Shown: piece by piece, positions 44,343 to 53,424 of the stretch
How positions within the stretch are numbered: position 1 is the stretch's first letter
How the letters are laid out: each line of letters begins with the position of its first letter
NCBI GenBank assembly: GCA_002346535.1
Contig: DDZZ01000063.1
Coordinates: 1-64,000 of the forward strand
Length of the DNA stretch: 64,000 nucleotides
Direction: 5' to 3'
Source of the DNA: Opitutales bacterium UBA2995
GTDB taxonomy: Bacteria; Verrucomicrobiota; Verrucomicrobiia; Opitutales; UBA2995
Position numbers and translations under genes: made by a program
Notes under the pieces: generated by a model
Seen by the model: the letters and a program-made list of their open reading frames with translations, nothing else
Databases searched by the model: none
What the model was told of the DNA's origin: nothing

Positions 44343-45230
44343 ATGCAGGTAAACCGGGAAAATCTCTGGAGTGACTGGAGACATTATCCAGGATGGAAAC
44401 CTGATTACCCCTCCTTCAAAGAAACATTGGACGGTGGACAGGCATTCTGCTGGTTTCAAGTATCGGAAAACAGTTACGAAGGAATTGTAGTCAATATTCC
44501 ACTACGATTAAAGTGGGAGTCGCCCCATCACATCCTGTGGTCCAGTCCACAAAATATTGCAGCTACTGCGGATACGTTTCTAAAGTCATACTTGGGTGAA
44601 GAAGCCTCTTATCAGAAATATTATGACAATTTACCATGGCGGAGTGACCAGCATCTGAATCGCTGTATGAAGCAGTTTCCAAAACTACGAATTCTCAATC
44701 AGCCATTTGAAGAAACATTGCTCGGATTTTTGTGCAGTGCGACCAAGCAGATCGTACAAATTAAAGAAATGCTGAAATTGCTAAGGCAGCGCTTCGGGCA
44801 ATCCGTTGCGACTGATTTCGCGAGGCTCCCGACGTGGCATGAATTGACCCAGGTTTCCGAACAGGCACTTCGGGACTGCAAATTCGGCTTTCGGGCAGCC
44901 AACATAATAAAATCTGCTGCAGTCATAGAACAATCACCGGATCTCTTTAAAAACCTCAGCTCCCTATCCTATTCTGAAACCAAGAAGATACTGTGCACTC
45001 TCCCTGGAGTCGGTGAAAAAGTCGCCGACTGCGTCACGCTGTTTGGTTGCGGAAAATTAGATGCATTCCCAGTAGATACCTGGATCACCAAGGCCATGAA
45101 GCACCATTATCGACTAGAAGATTGGAAATCTCCGCAAATCGCCCACTTCGGTCGAAAACATTTTGGAAACTTTGCAGGACTTGCCCAGCAATTCCTATTC
45201 GCCTGGGAAAGAAACCAATCTGGGAAATAG
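44343..45230 (+). CDS. OGG1-type 8-oxoguanine DNA glycosylase
   Basis: 295 residues. The N-terminal TBP-like domain (TLDGGQAFCWFQVSENSYEG) is followed by the HhH-GPD domain. The helix-hairpin-helix is LPGVGEKVADCVTLFGC with catalytic Lys226, and the GPD aspartate is Asp245 in DAFPVDTW; both essential residues are present. The enzyme removes 8-oxoguanine opposite cytosine by a bifunctional glycosylase/lyase mechanism. OGG1-like rather than MutM-like architecture is found only in some bacterial lineages. It follows the small exported gene by 8 bases. Confidence 0.93.
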   Translation: MQVNRENLWSDWRHYPGWKPDYPSFKETLDGGQAFCWFQVSENSYEGIVVNIPLRLKWESPHHILWSSPQNIAATADTFLKSYLGEEASYQKYYDNLPWRSDQHLNRCMKQFPKLRILNQPFEETLLGFLCSATKQIVQIKEMLKLLRQRFGQSVATDFARLPTWHELTQVSEQALRDCKFGFRAANIIKSAAVIEQSPDLFKNLSSLSYSETKKILCTLPGVGEKVADCVTLFGCGKLDAFPVDTWITKAMKHHYRLEDWKSPQIAHFGRKHFGNFAGLAQQFLFAWERNQSGK

Positions 45231-45564
45231 CCTAGAACAACTCGCCACAGTTTCGTAATTCGAAACCGCGGCGGGTGGGGCTCAAAGCGGGATTTGAAAT
45301 CGTACCACCACTTTATTTATCTCAATAATATAATCTCATAAGTTATTCCATAACATAATCTTACAGGAATTATCTGCTCATTTCTGTTTTATTTAATTAA
45401 GTTCCAGACTGCCAATTATTGCCATTTTGCCCCAAATCGGGCAGTAATTTATTTTGGTAGCGGGGCGGGGGCTACACCTGCGCCGAGCCGCTCCATATAT
45501 ATACATCAACCACCCCCGGAAAAAAATGTTCTCTTAATGGGCCAGTTTTGCTAACAATGTGCCC
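45231..45564. other. AT-rich intergenic region before the LRR fragment
   Basis: About 330 bases without a gene. The first half is AT-rich with a weak ACTGCC/GGCAGT hairpin around 45408-45450. The second half holds a G-rich stretch, an ATATATATA run (45495-45503) and element A (45512-45550, listed separately), which is conserved with 51937-51975. Confidence 0.6.
45512..45550 (+). promoter_or_regulatory. Repeated upstream element, copy A
   Basis: C-rich, then seven A, then TGTTCTCTTAATGGGCC and AGTTTTG. The block from the preceding ATATATATA to the start codon of the LRR gene (45565) aligns with 51922-51992 at roughly three quarters identity, with the start codon at the same distance. Shorter relatives are at 47741-47794 and 55119-55166. 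It is probably a promoter or regulator-binding region shared by surface-protein genes. Confidence 0.55.
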
Positions 45565-45915
45565 ATGAAGGCAAGAGGTGTATTTTTTCTTACCACTATC
45601 TTTGTTTTCTTAACCCACCATTCCTTGTCGGCAGAAACTTCCGGCGATTGGACATACACGGTTACCGACAACCAAGCTGCCATCACTAGCTATTCAGGTG
45701 ATGGCGGGGCAGTGGAAATCCCAGCCGAATTGGACGGAATTGCTGTCGCTAAGGTTGGGGATGAAGCCTTTAAGGATAAAAGCTCCATTACCAGCGTCGC
45801 TATCCCTAACAGCATAACGAGTAATGGGGAGAGAGCTTTCGCTTCTAGGGCCGGGGTATGGCACCAAACCAGGGACCCCTTGTTTCCGTTTAACCTTTAC
45901 GCCTATCTATTATAG
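45565..45915 (+). pseudogene. Truncated BspA-type leucine-rich-repeat surface protein
   Basis: 116 residues from the ATG at 45565 (an in-frame GTG lies two codons earlier). Signal peptide GVFFLTTIFVFLTHHSLSA, then ETSGDWTYTVTDNQAAIT, GGAVEIPAELDGIAVAKVGD and the first LRR_5 unit EAFKDKSSITSVAIPNSIT, SNGERAF. After that the repeat pattern stops and an unrelated tail leads to a stop. Intact family members have many such repeats, so this is the 5' end of a gene whose rest has been lost. The upstream region is conserved with the second remnant at 51990. Confidence 0.75.
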
Positions 45916-45973
45916 TTCCGACAGTCTAATTTAATCACTAAAGGATCCATGAGAGTTATTACCTACTTAGTCC

Positions 45974-46666
45974 ATGTCTAAAATTTCGACGAGAATACAT
46001 ATAAGTCTTCTTAAGACATATATTATCGCCTTCGTAGTTAGAAGGTTAATTCGCATTATAGGAGCTTCATGTAGACTTTATTACAAATGCGGCAATGAAA
46101 AGGCTGAAGAAATTCTAAATTCCGAAGATCCAATCATTCTTTGTGCATGGCACAACCGCATATTTTATTTAGGATATTGGATTGAATCTGCGTTACTTAG
46201 AAAAGGCTTTCCATTGACCCATATGGTGAGTCAATCAAAGGATGGAGAAATCAGCCGCATCATGAGTAAATGGGCGAATCTCGGTGTAGTTCGTGGTTCG
46301 TCAAACCGAGATGGAAGTGCAGCGCTTCTAACTTTATATCGAGCGATTAAAAGAGACAACAATTCTATTGTTATGGTTCCAGATGGCTCTCATGGGCCTG
46401 TATATAAAGCAAAAGCTGGTACAGTTGTGCTAGCGCAATTGTCAGGTGCCCCTATATACTTCTTTTCCTATTCAGTGAATCGAGCGTGGCGAATAAAGTC
46501 ATGGGACCAATTAATCATCCCTAAACCTTTCGCAAAAATTAATTTATCTTTATGTGGACCTTTCCATATTCCTCGCAAGCTTGATAAAAGGGAGTTAGAA
46601 AAGTACCGCAAGTTTGTTGAAGATTCTTTAAACCAACTTCGATTGGAATCCGATTATCCACTGTAA
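45974..46666 (+). CDS. DUF374/LPLAT-type lysophospholipid acyltransferase-like protein
   Basis: 230 residues. The family landmarks are AWHNRIFYLGYW (acyltransferase HxxxxE/D-like motif region), MVSQSKDGEISRIM, RGSSNRDGSAALL and MVPDGSHGPVYKAKAG. This is the DUF374 (PF04028) arrangement, related to LpxL-type acyltransferases acting on lipid A or phospholipids at the inner membrane. A single N-terminal hydrophobic stretch (about residues 14-32) may anchor it. Codon use is more AT-rich (many ATA and AGA codons) than the housekeeping genes to the left, which may signal transfer. Confidence 0.88.
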   Translation: MSKISTRIHISLLKTYIIAFVVRRLIRIIGASCRLYYKCGNEKAEEILNSEDPIILCAWHNRIFYLGYWIESALLRKGFPLTHMVSQSKDGEISRIMSKWANLGVVRGSSNRDGSAALLTLYRAIKRDNNSIVMVPDGSHGPVYKAKAGTVVLAQLSGAPIYFFSYSVNRAWRIKSWDQLIIPKPFAKINLSLCGPFHIPRKLDKRELEKYRKFVEDSLNQLRLESDYPL

Positions 46667-46787
46667 TTCCTGTGTCTAATTAGCGGTAAAACTATCGAAA
46701 ATTAATTAAGAGGGTTAAAATTGAGACTAAATTATCGATGCCAACTTCAAAATTTGACAGGTCAATCGCCTTTAATATGTTAAGTCG

Positions 46788-47621
46788 ATGAAGACATCCC
46801 TGATATTTTCATTTTTGCCTGTCTTATGGGTTGCCTGTGGTTCCAGTTCCTCTACTGAGCAAGCGAGAATATCTCTAGCTCATGGATACGATAACTCTGC
46901 CGGAGAGAGTGTGCCTTGCTACATTATATCCACACCCAAAGCGACTTTCTACCTAGAGAAGAAAGGCGGTGGATTATCCAGTATGTTGGATATTGACGGA
47001 GTTGATTGGTTGGGGTTTCACAATGAAGAAGGATCGGGGTGGAAGGGCGAATATCGAGGCTTTCCAAATTCAATACATCGTCAGGATGGCAATTATTTTC
47101 ATGCTCTCAATGCAGGAACCGAATCTTCATCATCCATTATTGAAATTGAAACAGTCGATCATATTCGCATCGTTTTCACTTCAGGAAATGGCAACTGGCA
47201 AGGTCAATGGGATTTTTACGTCGATCGCTGCGATTTTACTATGACAAAGGTAAGCGATGGCTACAAGTATTGGGTTCTTTATGAAGGAGTTCCCGGAGGA
47301 GCGATAGATGAAACTGATTTTTGGTTTTCTTCAGGCGATAAAAATATTCACATGATCAACGAAAAACAACTAGGCGATCTTCCAAGCCCTGAATGGATTG
47401 CCTTTGGAGATAAGAATTCCCCTCGAATGATTTACTTGCTCAACCACAAGGATGATGAACATCCTGATAATTATTTCAATCGACCATATATGACAGTATT
47501 TGGGTTTGGCCGAAGCGATAAAGGAAAGTTCTTAGAAACGCCTAAAACCTTTTCAATCGGCTTCATAGAATCAATTAGATACGAAGAAGTCGAAGACTCG
47601 ATTAACGGTGTACTTCCTTAA
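46788..47621 (+). CDS. Putative lipoprotein of unknown function
   Basis: 277 residues with a signal and probable lipidation cysteine (MKTSLIFSFLPVLWVACGSS). The mature part is beta-rich with many aromatic residues: FYLEKKGGGLSSMLDIDGVD, WLGFHNEEGSGWKGEYRGFP, NSIHRQDGNYFHALNAGTES and DFYVDRCDFTMTKVSDGYKY. The layout resembles beta-sandwich sugar-binding or mutarotase-like proteins seen in polysaccharide-degrading PVC bacteria, but I cannot name a family. It stands alone behind 120 bases. Related full-length proteins would decide whether it is a carbohydrate-active protein. Confidence 0.7.
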   Translation: MKTSLIFSFLPVLWVACGSSSSTEQARISLAHGYDNSAGESVPCYIISTPKATFYLEKKGGGLSSMLDIDGVDWLGFHNEEGSGWKGEYRGFPNSIHRQDGNYFHALNAGTESSSSIIEIETVDHIRIVFTSGNGNWQGQWDFYVDRCDFTMTKVSDGYKYWVLYEGVPGGAIDETDFWFSSGDKNIHMINEKQLGDLPSPEWIAFGDKNSPRMIYLLNHKDDEHPDNYFNRPYMTVFGFGRSDKGKFLETPKTFSIGFIESIRYEEVEDSINGVLP

Positions 47622-47740
47622 ATGGATGAATATAATCTTTTTTTCTCTTCGGCCCAACTTACTTGACGACACAACCGGCTTTGCCGCTTTGGAAATTTAC
47701 GAGTTCGCTGAAAAAGATAGGTGGTGTTGATCGGTGATTA

Positions 47741-47794
47741 GCCCACTGCTTCCCCAGCCCTCCAAAAAAACCTTCCCATAAGGGCTGGTTTCAA
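47741..47794 (+). promoter_or_regulatory. Repeated upstream element, copy D
   Basis: TAGCCCACTGCT followed by C-rich sequence, seven A, CCTTCCCATAAGGGCTGG and TTT, ending about 15 bases before the ATG at 47809. The TAGCCCACTGCT opening is shared exactly with copy C (55118-55129). The A-run and TAA-GGGC core match the other copies. Confidence 0.45.
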
Positions 47795-47808
47795 GTTAGT
47801 GTATAAGG

Positions 47809-48210
47809 ATGAAAAGATTGATTACTCTCATAGTAATGGCTAATATGCTCTTTGTAGCAGCAACTTATGCAAAAGATTATAAAAAGAAGAGTGGTGGTGA
47901 TCGGACGCCTTTTCATGTCCCTCGAGTACTCAAAAATAACGCCAATTTTAAGGAACAATTGGTGGCACATAAGGAATCTATAATAAAGTTCAAAGAATCT
48001 ATCAAAGGGTTGAAGGCTAGTTTTGATAAGGCTAAACTTGAAGGTGCCACCACACCCCAACTTGATGGAATTAAGGGCAATATCCGCTCCCTATTAAAAG
48101 AACACCGCAAAGAACAATACGTTTTTAAAAAAATGGTTAGGAAAAAGATTCGGGCTCTTCGTAAGGACCGCTTAAAGAAACGAGGAAAGAAACCTACGAA
48201 GGGAACATAA
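47809..48210 (+). CDS. Exported lysine-rich coiled-coil protein
   Basis: 133 residues: a signal peptide (LITLIVMANMLFVAATYA), then a charged, probably helical body with heptad-like spacing (HKESIIKFKESIKGLKASFD, LLKEHRKEQYVFKKMVRKKI) and a very basic tail (RLKKRGKKPTKGT). No family is recognised. It sits 39 bases before a large TonB-dependent receptor gene and behind a copy of the repeated upstream element. Function unknown; a periplasmic binding or scaffolding role is possible. Confidence 0.7.
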   Translation: MKRLITLIVMANMLFVAATYAKDYKKKSGGDRTPFHVPRVLKNNANFKEQLVAHKESIIKFKESIKGLKASFDKAKLEGATTPQLDGIKGNIRSLLKEHRKEQYVFKKMVRKKIRALRKDRLKKRGKKPTKGT

Positions 48211-48249
48211 AGGTTAGGGTTCTAGTTACTTTCACTTATTTTTTAAAAA

Positions 48250-51200
48250 ATGATTACTAAAAAGAAATATCCGTTTTACCCTTTGACTGTAATGCTAACC
48301 CTCGGAATAGTGGGCGACCTACTCCCAGTTAAGGTTAACGCGCAGGAAGAATCTGATAAAACCTATGACCTCAGTCCTTTCACTGTGGAATCATCAGATA
48401 GTGCAGGTTACGTAGCTACCTCTACACTTGCAGGAACTCGCCTTAAAACGAATCTGCGCGATATTGCTTCTACAATCACGGTCATTACCAAGGATTTATT
48501 GGAAGACACTAACTCAACCGACTTGAAAGAGCTTTTAATTTACACGCCCGGCACTGAAGTCACTGGTCCCATTGGAAATTTCGCGGATGAGGGTGGACGA
48601 TCTGGTGAAAATACGGTTACTGAAATTTTCGCCACAGGTCCCACAGCGAAGACGCGGGTTCGCGGTCTTGCTCAAGCTACGCTTACGAGAGAGTATTACG
48701 AAACTCTTTTGCCCATGGATACCTACAACACGGAACGGGTCACGATCAATCGTGGGGCAAATTCTATCTTATTTGGGGTCGGAAGTCCGGCAGGCATTAT
48801 TAATACTGGATTAGTTAAGCCTACATTTGGAAACCGCACCCAGGTTACCGGTCGTGCGGGTTCTTATGGCTCCTACCGCACTACTATGGATGTTGAACGG
48901 GTGCTAATAGAAGATAAATTATCCATTCGCTTAACAGGTCTTTCTGAAGATACCAAATTCCAGCAAGACCCCGCATTTGAAGAGGATCAACGTATCTTCA
49001 TGGCAGCAACATGGAAACCGACAGAAGACTTTACGATTCGCACGAATATTGAGGGAGGGAATATAAAATCCAATCTGCCCCGGCAATTCCCCTTAGTAGA
49101 CATGATTGGCATGTGGTGGGATCCGCTGGCCCATCCCGAAGGTCTAGTTCAGCCGACACACGATGCGCTTGCAGTAAAAAACAATGGCCCTTATTCGCGT
49201 TCCTATTTTGGTCCAAACCCAGCTATTTTTAATCATCAGTTAGTTTTTGCTGAACTTGGGTCGACCAAGGTTAACCCATCCAGTTTTGTACAAGGAGTTG
49301 CTGGTATGTTGAACCTTAAACAAACGTATTGGCACCCAAAAAGTAGTCCCAACCGTGATGGTGATTGGTGGGCGGCTATTAGAGGAACGGGTCGTAATAT
49401 GGAGGTTTGGAACAATAAAGCTAATGCCGATATTTCCAAGTTTTTCACTAATCACCAAATTACAGACACCTCTATAATTGATTTCAGAAATCATTTGATT
49501 GATGGAAATACCAAAGGCGAATCTCTTGATTTCAGCACCTACAATATAACTGCAGAGCATTTATTCTGGGAGGATAACTTAGGGCTCGAATTTTCCTATG
49601 ATCATCAGTCCAGTTTTGGACAAAATCATCGAACCCTCACTGGTGGTCGATCAGAAGCTCTGCAGATAGATCCCACTGCCGTGTTGCCGGATGGTTCTGT
49701 GAATCCTAATTTAGGTCGTCCCATGGTCGGGTTCAATGGAGGTGCTTGGAATAAAATAGATTCAACTAGTGACGTCGCACGTTTCACCGGCTTTCTTAAC
49801 CTGAATTTTTCTGATTGGATGGAAGGCGACGGGTGGCTTAGCAAGATTGTAGGCAATCATACCATGACAGTTCTCAATGAAAATAGAGAAGCCTCCAATT
49901 TTAGACGTGGTGGTCCAATGTACGTCTACGGACAAGAATTTGTAGATTATCACCATAGGGATGACATTGGAGGTTGGCCGCACCCCCAATTGCCAAGACT
50001 AGGTCGATTCTGGAGATCGACAGGAGGAATTATTTATCTGGGTGAATCTTTATATGGTAAGGCTTCTCCAGTTGGAGCGAATCTTTTAGGTAGCATTCCT
50101 GATATAGAAATAGAGAGTAACTACACGCTAAGGACACATGATTATAATTCTGACAGTTGGCAGAATATGAGTACTTCGACTATAAGAAATCCGACTGGTG
50201 GAGGGAACAATCCATCTACGAAAAATTCAAAAGATCGCCTGGAAAGAGAATCTCAGGCTCTTATTTTCGCCAGTCGTTTCCTTGATGATCATATCGTTGC
50301 AACCTATGGCTGGCGGAAGGATACAATAAACTCCTTTCAAGAATTAGCGCCACTTTCCGATACTAAATGGGCGTTACTTGATGATTCAGATTTCCGAGTA
50401 TTGGATACGAGCGCCGGAGCGGAATTCAGCAATACAACGTTTTCTTATGGGGTTGTAGGGCATGTACCCAATTCCTTCATAGAAAATTTACCGGTTGATT
50501 CATTAAGCTTCCATCTTTCGAAAGCGGAAAACAGCGTGGCTAGCGGTGCCGTTCGTCATGACATTTTTAATCGCGAATTAACAGCTCCAAATGGGGAAAC
50601 AGACGAATATGGTTTTACGGTCGGATTCTTGGACAATAGGCTTACGTTTCGTGCGAATTGGTTTGAAACTGTTCAGGCCTCTAGAACGGAAACAGATTTG
50701 AGCGGGCAAGCGAGTGGTGCGATTCCATTTATTCTTAATAGGGTTGGGGAAAATGGTCGGCCCGTTATTGACGAAAATTTCTATAATCAGGCTGATATCG
50801 AAAACTTGGCAAATTACCCCGCTCAGCCACAGGAAATCATAGATGCATGGCAGATTAAAGATGATGGAACTGGAACTGGTGCTATGACTTGGACGACTCC
50901 TACCAATGTAGTAGCAACCAGCGATGCTGTTTCCACGGGTTTTGAACTTGAATTAGTTGGCAGTCTTACAAAAAATTGGACGGCAGTCTTCAATGCAGTA
51001 CAGGTAGAAGTTTCGCGCGATAATAGCGGAGCCGAGCTTTATGAATACCTTTATGGGAAATACAATCAAGTCGCTAATTTGACACAAGATAAATGGGGTA
51101 AATATCCTTCCGCTCTTGGTAATTCATTCAACATTGGCGAGCGTTTTGAACTTACTCACGAGGGCCCTTTTCAGCTTGTAAGGTTGCAGGATGGTGCTGG

Positions 51201-51612
51201 ATCCATTGACCAAATCCGTGAATGGCGCTGGAATGCTTTTACAAGCTACCGGTTTGATTCTGAAAGTAGGCTCAAAGGCTGGTCGGTTGGAGGCGGCGCC
51301 CGCTGGCAGGATAAGGCTGCCATCGGTTATCCGATGATTTTCGATAATGAACTGGACGATAATAGACCAGACATAAACAAACCCTTTTTTGGTCCAAGCG
51401 AATTGAACATGGATAGTTTTGTGCGCTACAAAACCAGAATTTTCGGTGATAAGGTGGATATGACGTTGACCCTGAACATCCGGAACCTGTTTGACGAAGA
51501 CGATTTGATTCCCGTTGCAGCTAATCCGAACGAAGGATCCACAGGTCTCATTCCAGTTTGGCGGATCCCGGCCGAGCGCACCTACTCTTTAAGTGCGCGG
51601 TTTAATTTCTAA
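48250..51612 (+). CDS. Large TonB-dependent outer-membrane receptor
   Basis: 1120 residues with a signal peptide ending near KVNAQ. The N-terminus has YDLSPFTVESSDSAGYVATS followed by TLAGTRLKTNLRDIASTITV, a pattern common in Verrucomicrobiota receptors. The plug covers about residues 55-190 (VTINRGANSILFGVGSPAGI). The remainder is a long beta barrel ending YSLSARFNF, with a terminal Phe. Such receptors import large ligands such as oligosaccharides or metal chelates. No SusD-like partner is adjacent. The gene is somewhat more AT-rich than the left half of the window. Confidence 0.92.
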   Translation: MITKKKYPFYPLTVMLTLGIVGDLLPVKVNAQEESDKTYDLSPFTVESSDSAGYVATSTLAGTRLKTNLRDIASTITVITKDLLEDTNSTDLKELLIYTPGTEVTGPIGNFADEGGRSGENTVTEIFATGPTAKTRVRGLAQATLTREYYETLLPMDTYNTERVTINRGANSILFGVGSPAGIINTGLVKPTFGNRTQVTGRAGSYGSYRTTMDVERVLIEDKLSIRLTGLSEDTKFQQDPAFEEDQRIFMAATWKPTEDFTIRTNIEGGNIKSNLPRQFPLVDMIGMWWDPLAHPEGLVQPTHDALAVKNNGPYSRSYFGPNPAIFNHQLVFAELGSTKVNPSSFVQGVAGMLNLKQTYWHPKSSPNRDGDWWAAIRGTGRNMEVWNNKANADISKFFTNHQITDTSIIDFRNHLIDGNTKGESLDFSTYNITAEHLFWEDNLGLEFSYDHQSSFGQNHRTLTGGRSEALQIDPTAVLPDGSVNPNLGRPMVGFNGGAWNKIDSTSDVARFTGFLNLNFSDWMEGDGWLSKIVGNHTMTVLNENREASNFRRGGPMYVYGQEFVDYHHRDDIGGWPHPQLPRLGRFWRSTGGIIYLGESLYGKASPVGANLLGSIPDIEIESNYTLRTHDYNSDSWQNMSTSTIRNPTGGGNNPSTKNSKDRLERESQALIFASRFLDDHIVATYGWRKDTINSFQELAPLSDTKWALLDDSDFRVLDTSAGAEFSNTTFSYGVVGHVPNSFIENLPVDSLSFHLSKAENSVASGAVRHDIFNRELTAPNGETDEYGFTVGFLDNRLTFRANWFETVQASRTETDLSGQASGAIPFILNRVGENGRPVIDENFYNQADIENLANYPAQPQEIIDAWQIKDDGTGTGAMTWTTPTNVVATSDAVSTGFELELVGSLTKNWTAVFNAVQVEVSRDNSGAELYEYLYGKYNQVANLTQDKWGKYPSALGNSFNIGERFELTHEGPFQLVRLQDGAGSIDQIREWRWNAFTSYRFDSESRLKGWSVGGGARWQDKAAIGYPMIFDNELDDNRPDINKPFFGPSELNMDSFVRYKTRIFGDKVDMTLTLNIRNLFDEDDLIPVAANPNEGSTGLIPVWRIPAERTYSLSARFNF

Positions 51613-51936
51613 GTGGATTGATTCGTAAATCTGTTTATCAATTTACTATAGTTTATTACATTTTAAGAGATCAGTCCTTAGCCTTCGGGAACTCCTTTTT
51701 ATCCTCTGCCGATAATTAACCCTCCGGTGGTACTATCCGAAGGTTCAAGAGTCGTGGATGTACAAGTCTGGTATGAGCGCCGGGATTTGTCAATGCCTTC
51801 TATTTCTCCCCCTGGACTGTTAAAAAGAGGACAAGGAAGCTGTCAGATGGTATAGGAAAGCACCGAATCAGGGGCTAGCTCCACCCGTCCGGGGAGGGAG
51901 TCGAGGGGGTCCGGTTCCCGGATATATATAAATTAA

Positions 51937-51975
51937 CCTCCCCCGAAAAAAACGTTCTCTTAATGGCGGGTTTTG
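51937..51975 (+). promoter_or_regulatory. Repeated upstream element, copy B
   Basis: CCTCCCCCG, seven A, CGTTCTCTTAATGG and GGTTTTG, in the same order and spacing as copy A. An ATATATATA run precedes both, and an ATGAARGCA start codon follows both at the same distance. The strong likeness to 45501-45570 shows a duplicated promoter plus gene start. Confidence 0.55.
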
Positions 51976-51989
51976 CTAATAATGCGGTT

Positions 51990-52028
51990 ATGAAAGCAAT
52001 CGCCCTATTTTGTCTCACCGCTCTCTAA
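51990..52028 (+). pseudogene. Remnant start of a second LRR surface-protein gene
   Basis: The ATG begins a 12-codon signal-peptide-like stub (MKAIALFCLTAL) before a stop. It follows copy B of the upstream element exactly as the truncated LRR gene at 45565 follows copy A, so it is read as the 5' end of a related gene. The stop coincides with the end of the transposase remnant on the opposite strand, which marks the breakpoint. Confidence 0.5.
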
Positions 52029-52174
52029 AATTTCTCCTTCACTCTTTGGCTCCTTACATATTCTTCAACAACAGACCAATCACCACGCTCCCCTACCGTT
52101 GCGGCATAGTATCCATCGCTGGAATCGAAGTAATTATTCTTGTTGCTTGAAAATATGCGTTTACAGCTCTTAGT
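52025..52174 (-). mobile_element. IS200/IS605-type TnpA 3' remnant
   Basis: The minus strand encodes 49 residues ending at a TAG at 52025. They contain SDGYYAATVGERGDWSVV and EEYVRSQ, which fit the C-terminus of Y1 transposases of the IS200/IS605 family (W-S-x-x-Y-x-x-x-T-V-G ... V-x-x-Y-I-x-x-Q). Upstream the frame is broken by two stops. The catalytic HUH and tyrosine parts are not recognisable, so the element is dead. It abuts the remnant LRR gene start. Confidence 0.55.
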
Positions 52175-52430
52175 TTATTAGCTCCTGAGCTTTGCACACC
52201 CACCGCTGAGGCTTCCACTGTCAATTTACCTTCCTGATTATTTCATAAAATCCCCCTTGAATGACGATCAATCGAACCAACCTATTGGACATTACCTCTA
52301 ACCATGGAGACGGACATACGGCACGATTCGTGAAGATACCGAAAGTCTCACCACTTATCTTTAGCTGTTCTCTACCTAGCCGAACAATTTCCGCAGACAG
52401 ATTCCGCTATGCAATATTCATAGCCAAATT

Positions 52431-53414
52431 ATGCCTACCTTACTGATACTCCTAAACGAAAATCAGCTCAATCCGGATCAGGTTGAAACCATCCGAAAAC
52501 TGGCTCCTAAACACGACATTTGGCTCACCGATGATCCTTTTGGCGAAGATCCGGATCGAGTGGCCGAAGTTGAAATCAGCGGGGGGTTCACCCCACCCCC
52601 AGCACTAATTCTCAACGGAGCCCTCAAATGGCATCACGCCTACACCGCTGGAATGGACTGGATGTTCGCAATCGAAGGACATGAGAATCTACCCATGATC
52701 CTGACCAACTCCTGCGGGATCCATGGAGTCTCCATAAGCGAGCATACCTTTGCCATGATTCTGGCCTTTGAACGACACTTCGTTAAATTTATCCTCAACC
52801 AACATAAAAAATTTTGGGGCAAGCGTGATGAACGAGGCGGAAACATTGGAACCATAGCTGGAAAAACAATGTTGGTCTTAGGCGTCGGAGCCATTGGCCA
52901 GCGCATTGCCAAACTGGCCAAAGCCCACGATATGCAGGTACTAGGGATCCGCCGGCAGCCTGAACTGACCTACGAACACGTCGATGTCATGTACGGTCAG
53001 CATCAATTGCACGAGATTTTACCTATGGCTGACTACATTGTGAGCGTGTTACCGAATACACCGGATACACAGCACATTTTAGGAAAAGCGGAATTTGAGC
53101 TAATGAAAACAGGCGTATTCGTCGCAAACCTGGGACGTGGCGTTCACATCGATGAAAATGCCTTAATCGATGCCCTCGATTCTGGCAAGGTCCGTGGAAG
53201 CGGACTAGATACTTTTGAAACTGAGCCTTTACCAAAGAGCTCCCCGCTTTGGGATTTTGAAAATGTCATTATTTCACCTCATTGCGCTGGTTTTCAATCG
53301 GATTACAAATTTGAAGCCACCGGAGTGTTTATTGAAAACTTGAAACGCTTCGAAACCAATGAGCCCATGGTCAACGTAGTGGATAAGTCATTGGGGTACT
53401 CCTTAACTCATTAG
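52431..53414 (+). CDS. D-2-hydroxyacid dehydrogenase-family oxidoreductase
   Basis: 327 residues. The nucleotide-binding domain has LVLGVGAIGQRIAKLAKAHD (GxGxxG) and the catalytic triad is complete: Arg in NLGRGVHIDENAL (about 235), Glu in DTFETEPLPKSSPLWDF (about 264) and His in ISPHCAGFQ (about 284). It reduces a 2-keto acid or oxidises a D-2-hydroxyacid with NAD(P)H. The short catalytic domain and IHGVSISEHTFAMILA segment resemble the branch including glyoxylate/hydroxypyruvate reductases. Its stop is 10 bases before a Sel1 remnant. Confidence 0.92.
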   Translation: MPTLLILLNENQLNPDQVETIRKLAPKHDIWLTDDPFGEDPDRVAEVEISGGFTPPPALILNGALKWHHAYTAGMDWMFAIEGHENLPMILTNSCGIHGVSISEHTFAMILAFERHFVKFILNQHKKFWGKRDERGGNIGTIAGKTMLVLGVGAIGQRIAKLAKAHDMQVLGIRRQPELTYEHVDVMYGQHQLHEILPMADYIVSVLPNTPDTQHILGKAEFELMKTGVFVANLGRGVHIDENALIDALDSGKVRGSGLDTFETEPLPKSSPLWDFENVIISPHCAGFQSDYKFEATGVFIENLKRFETNEPMVNVVDKSLGYSLTH

Positions 53415-53424
53415 CGAAATCGAC

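Larger units (their letters stand above)
51613..52430. other. Decayed intergenic region
   Basis: About 820 bases between the large receptor and the dehydrogenase without an intact gene. It holds, in order, 290 bases where nothing is recognised, copy B of the upstream element, the start of an LRR gene cut after 12 codons, an IS200/IS605-type transposase 3' remnant on the other strand, and about 250 bases of unassigned sequence before the dehydrogenase ATG. Confidence 0.7.

Noticed and set aside
46750..46787. TTGACA and TAATAT as a sigma-70 promoter for the lipoprotein gene
   Set aside because: The spacing is about 13 bases, too short for a normal promoter.
52261..52446. 61-codon open frame before the dehydrogenase
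   Set aside because: It overlaps the dehydrogenase start in another frame and has no recognisable sequence.
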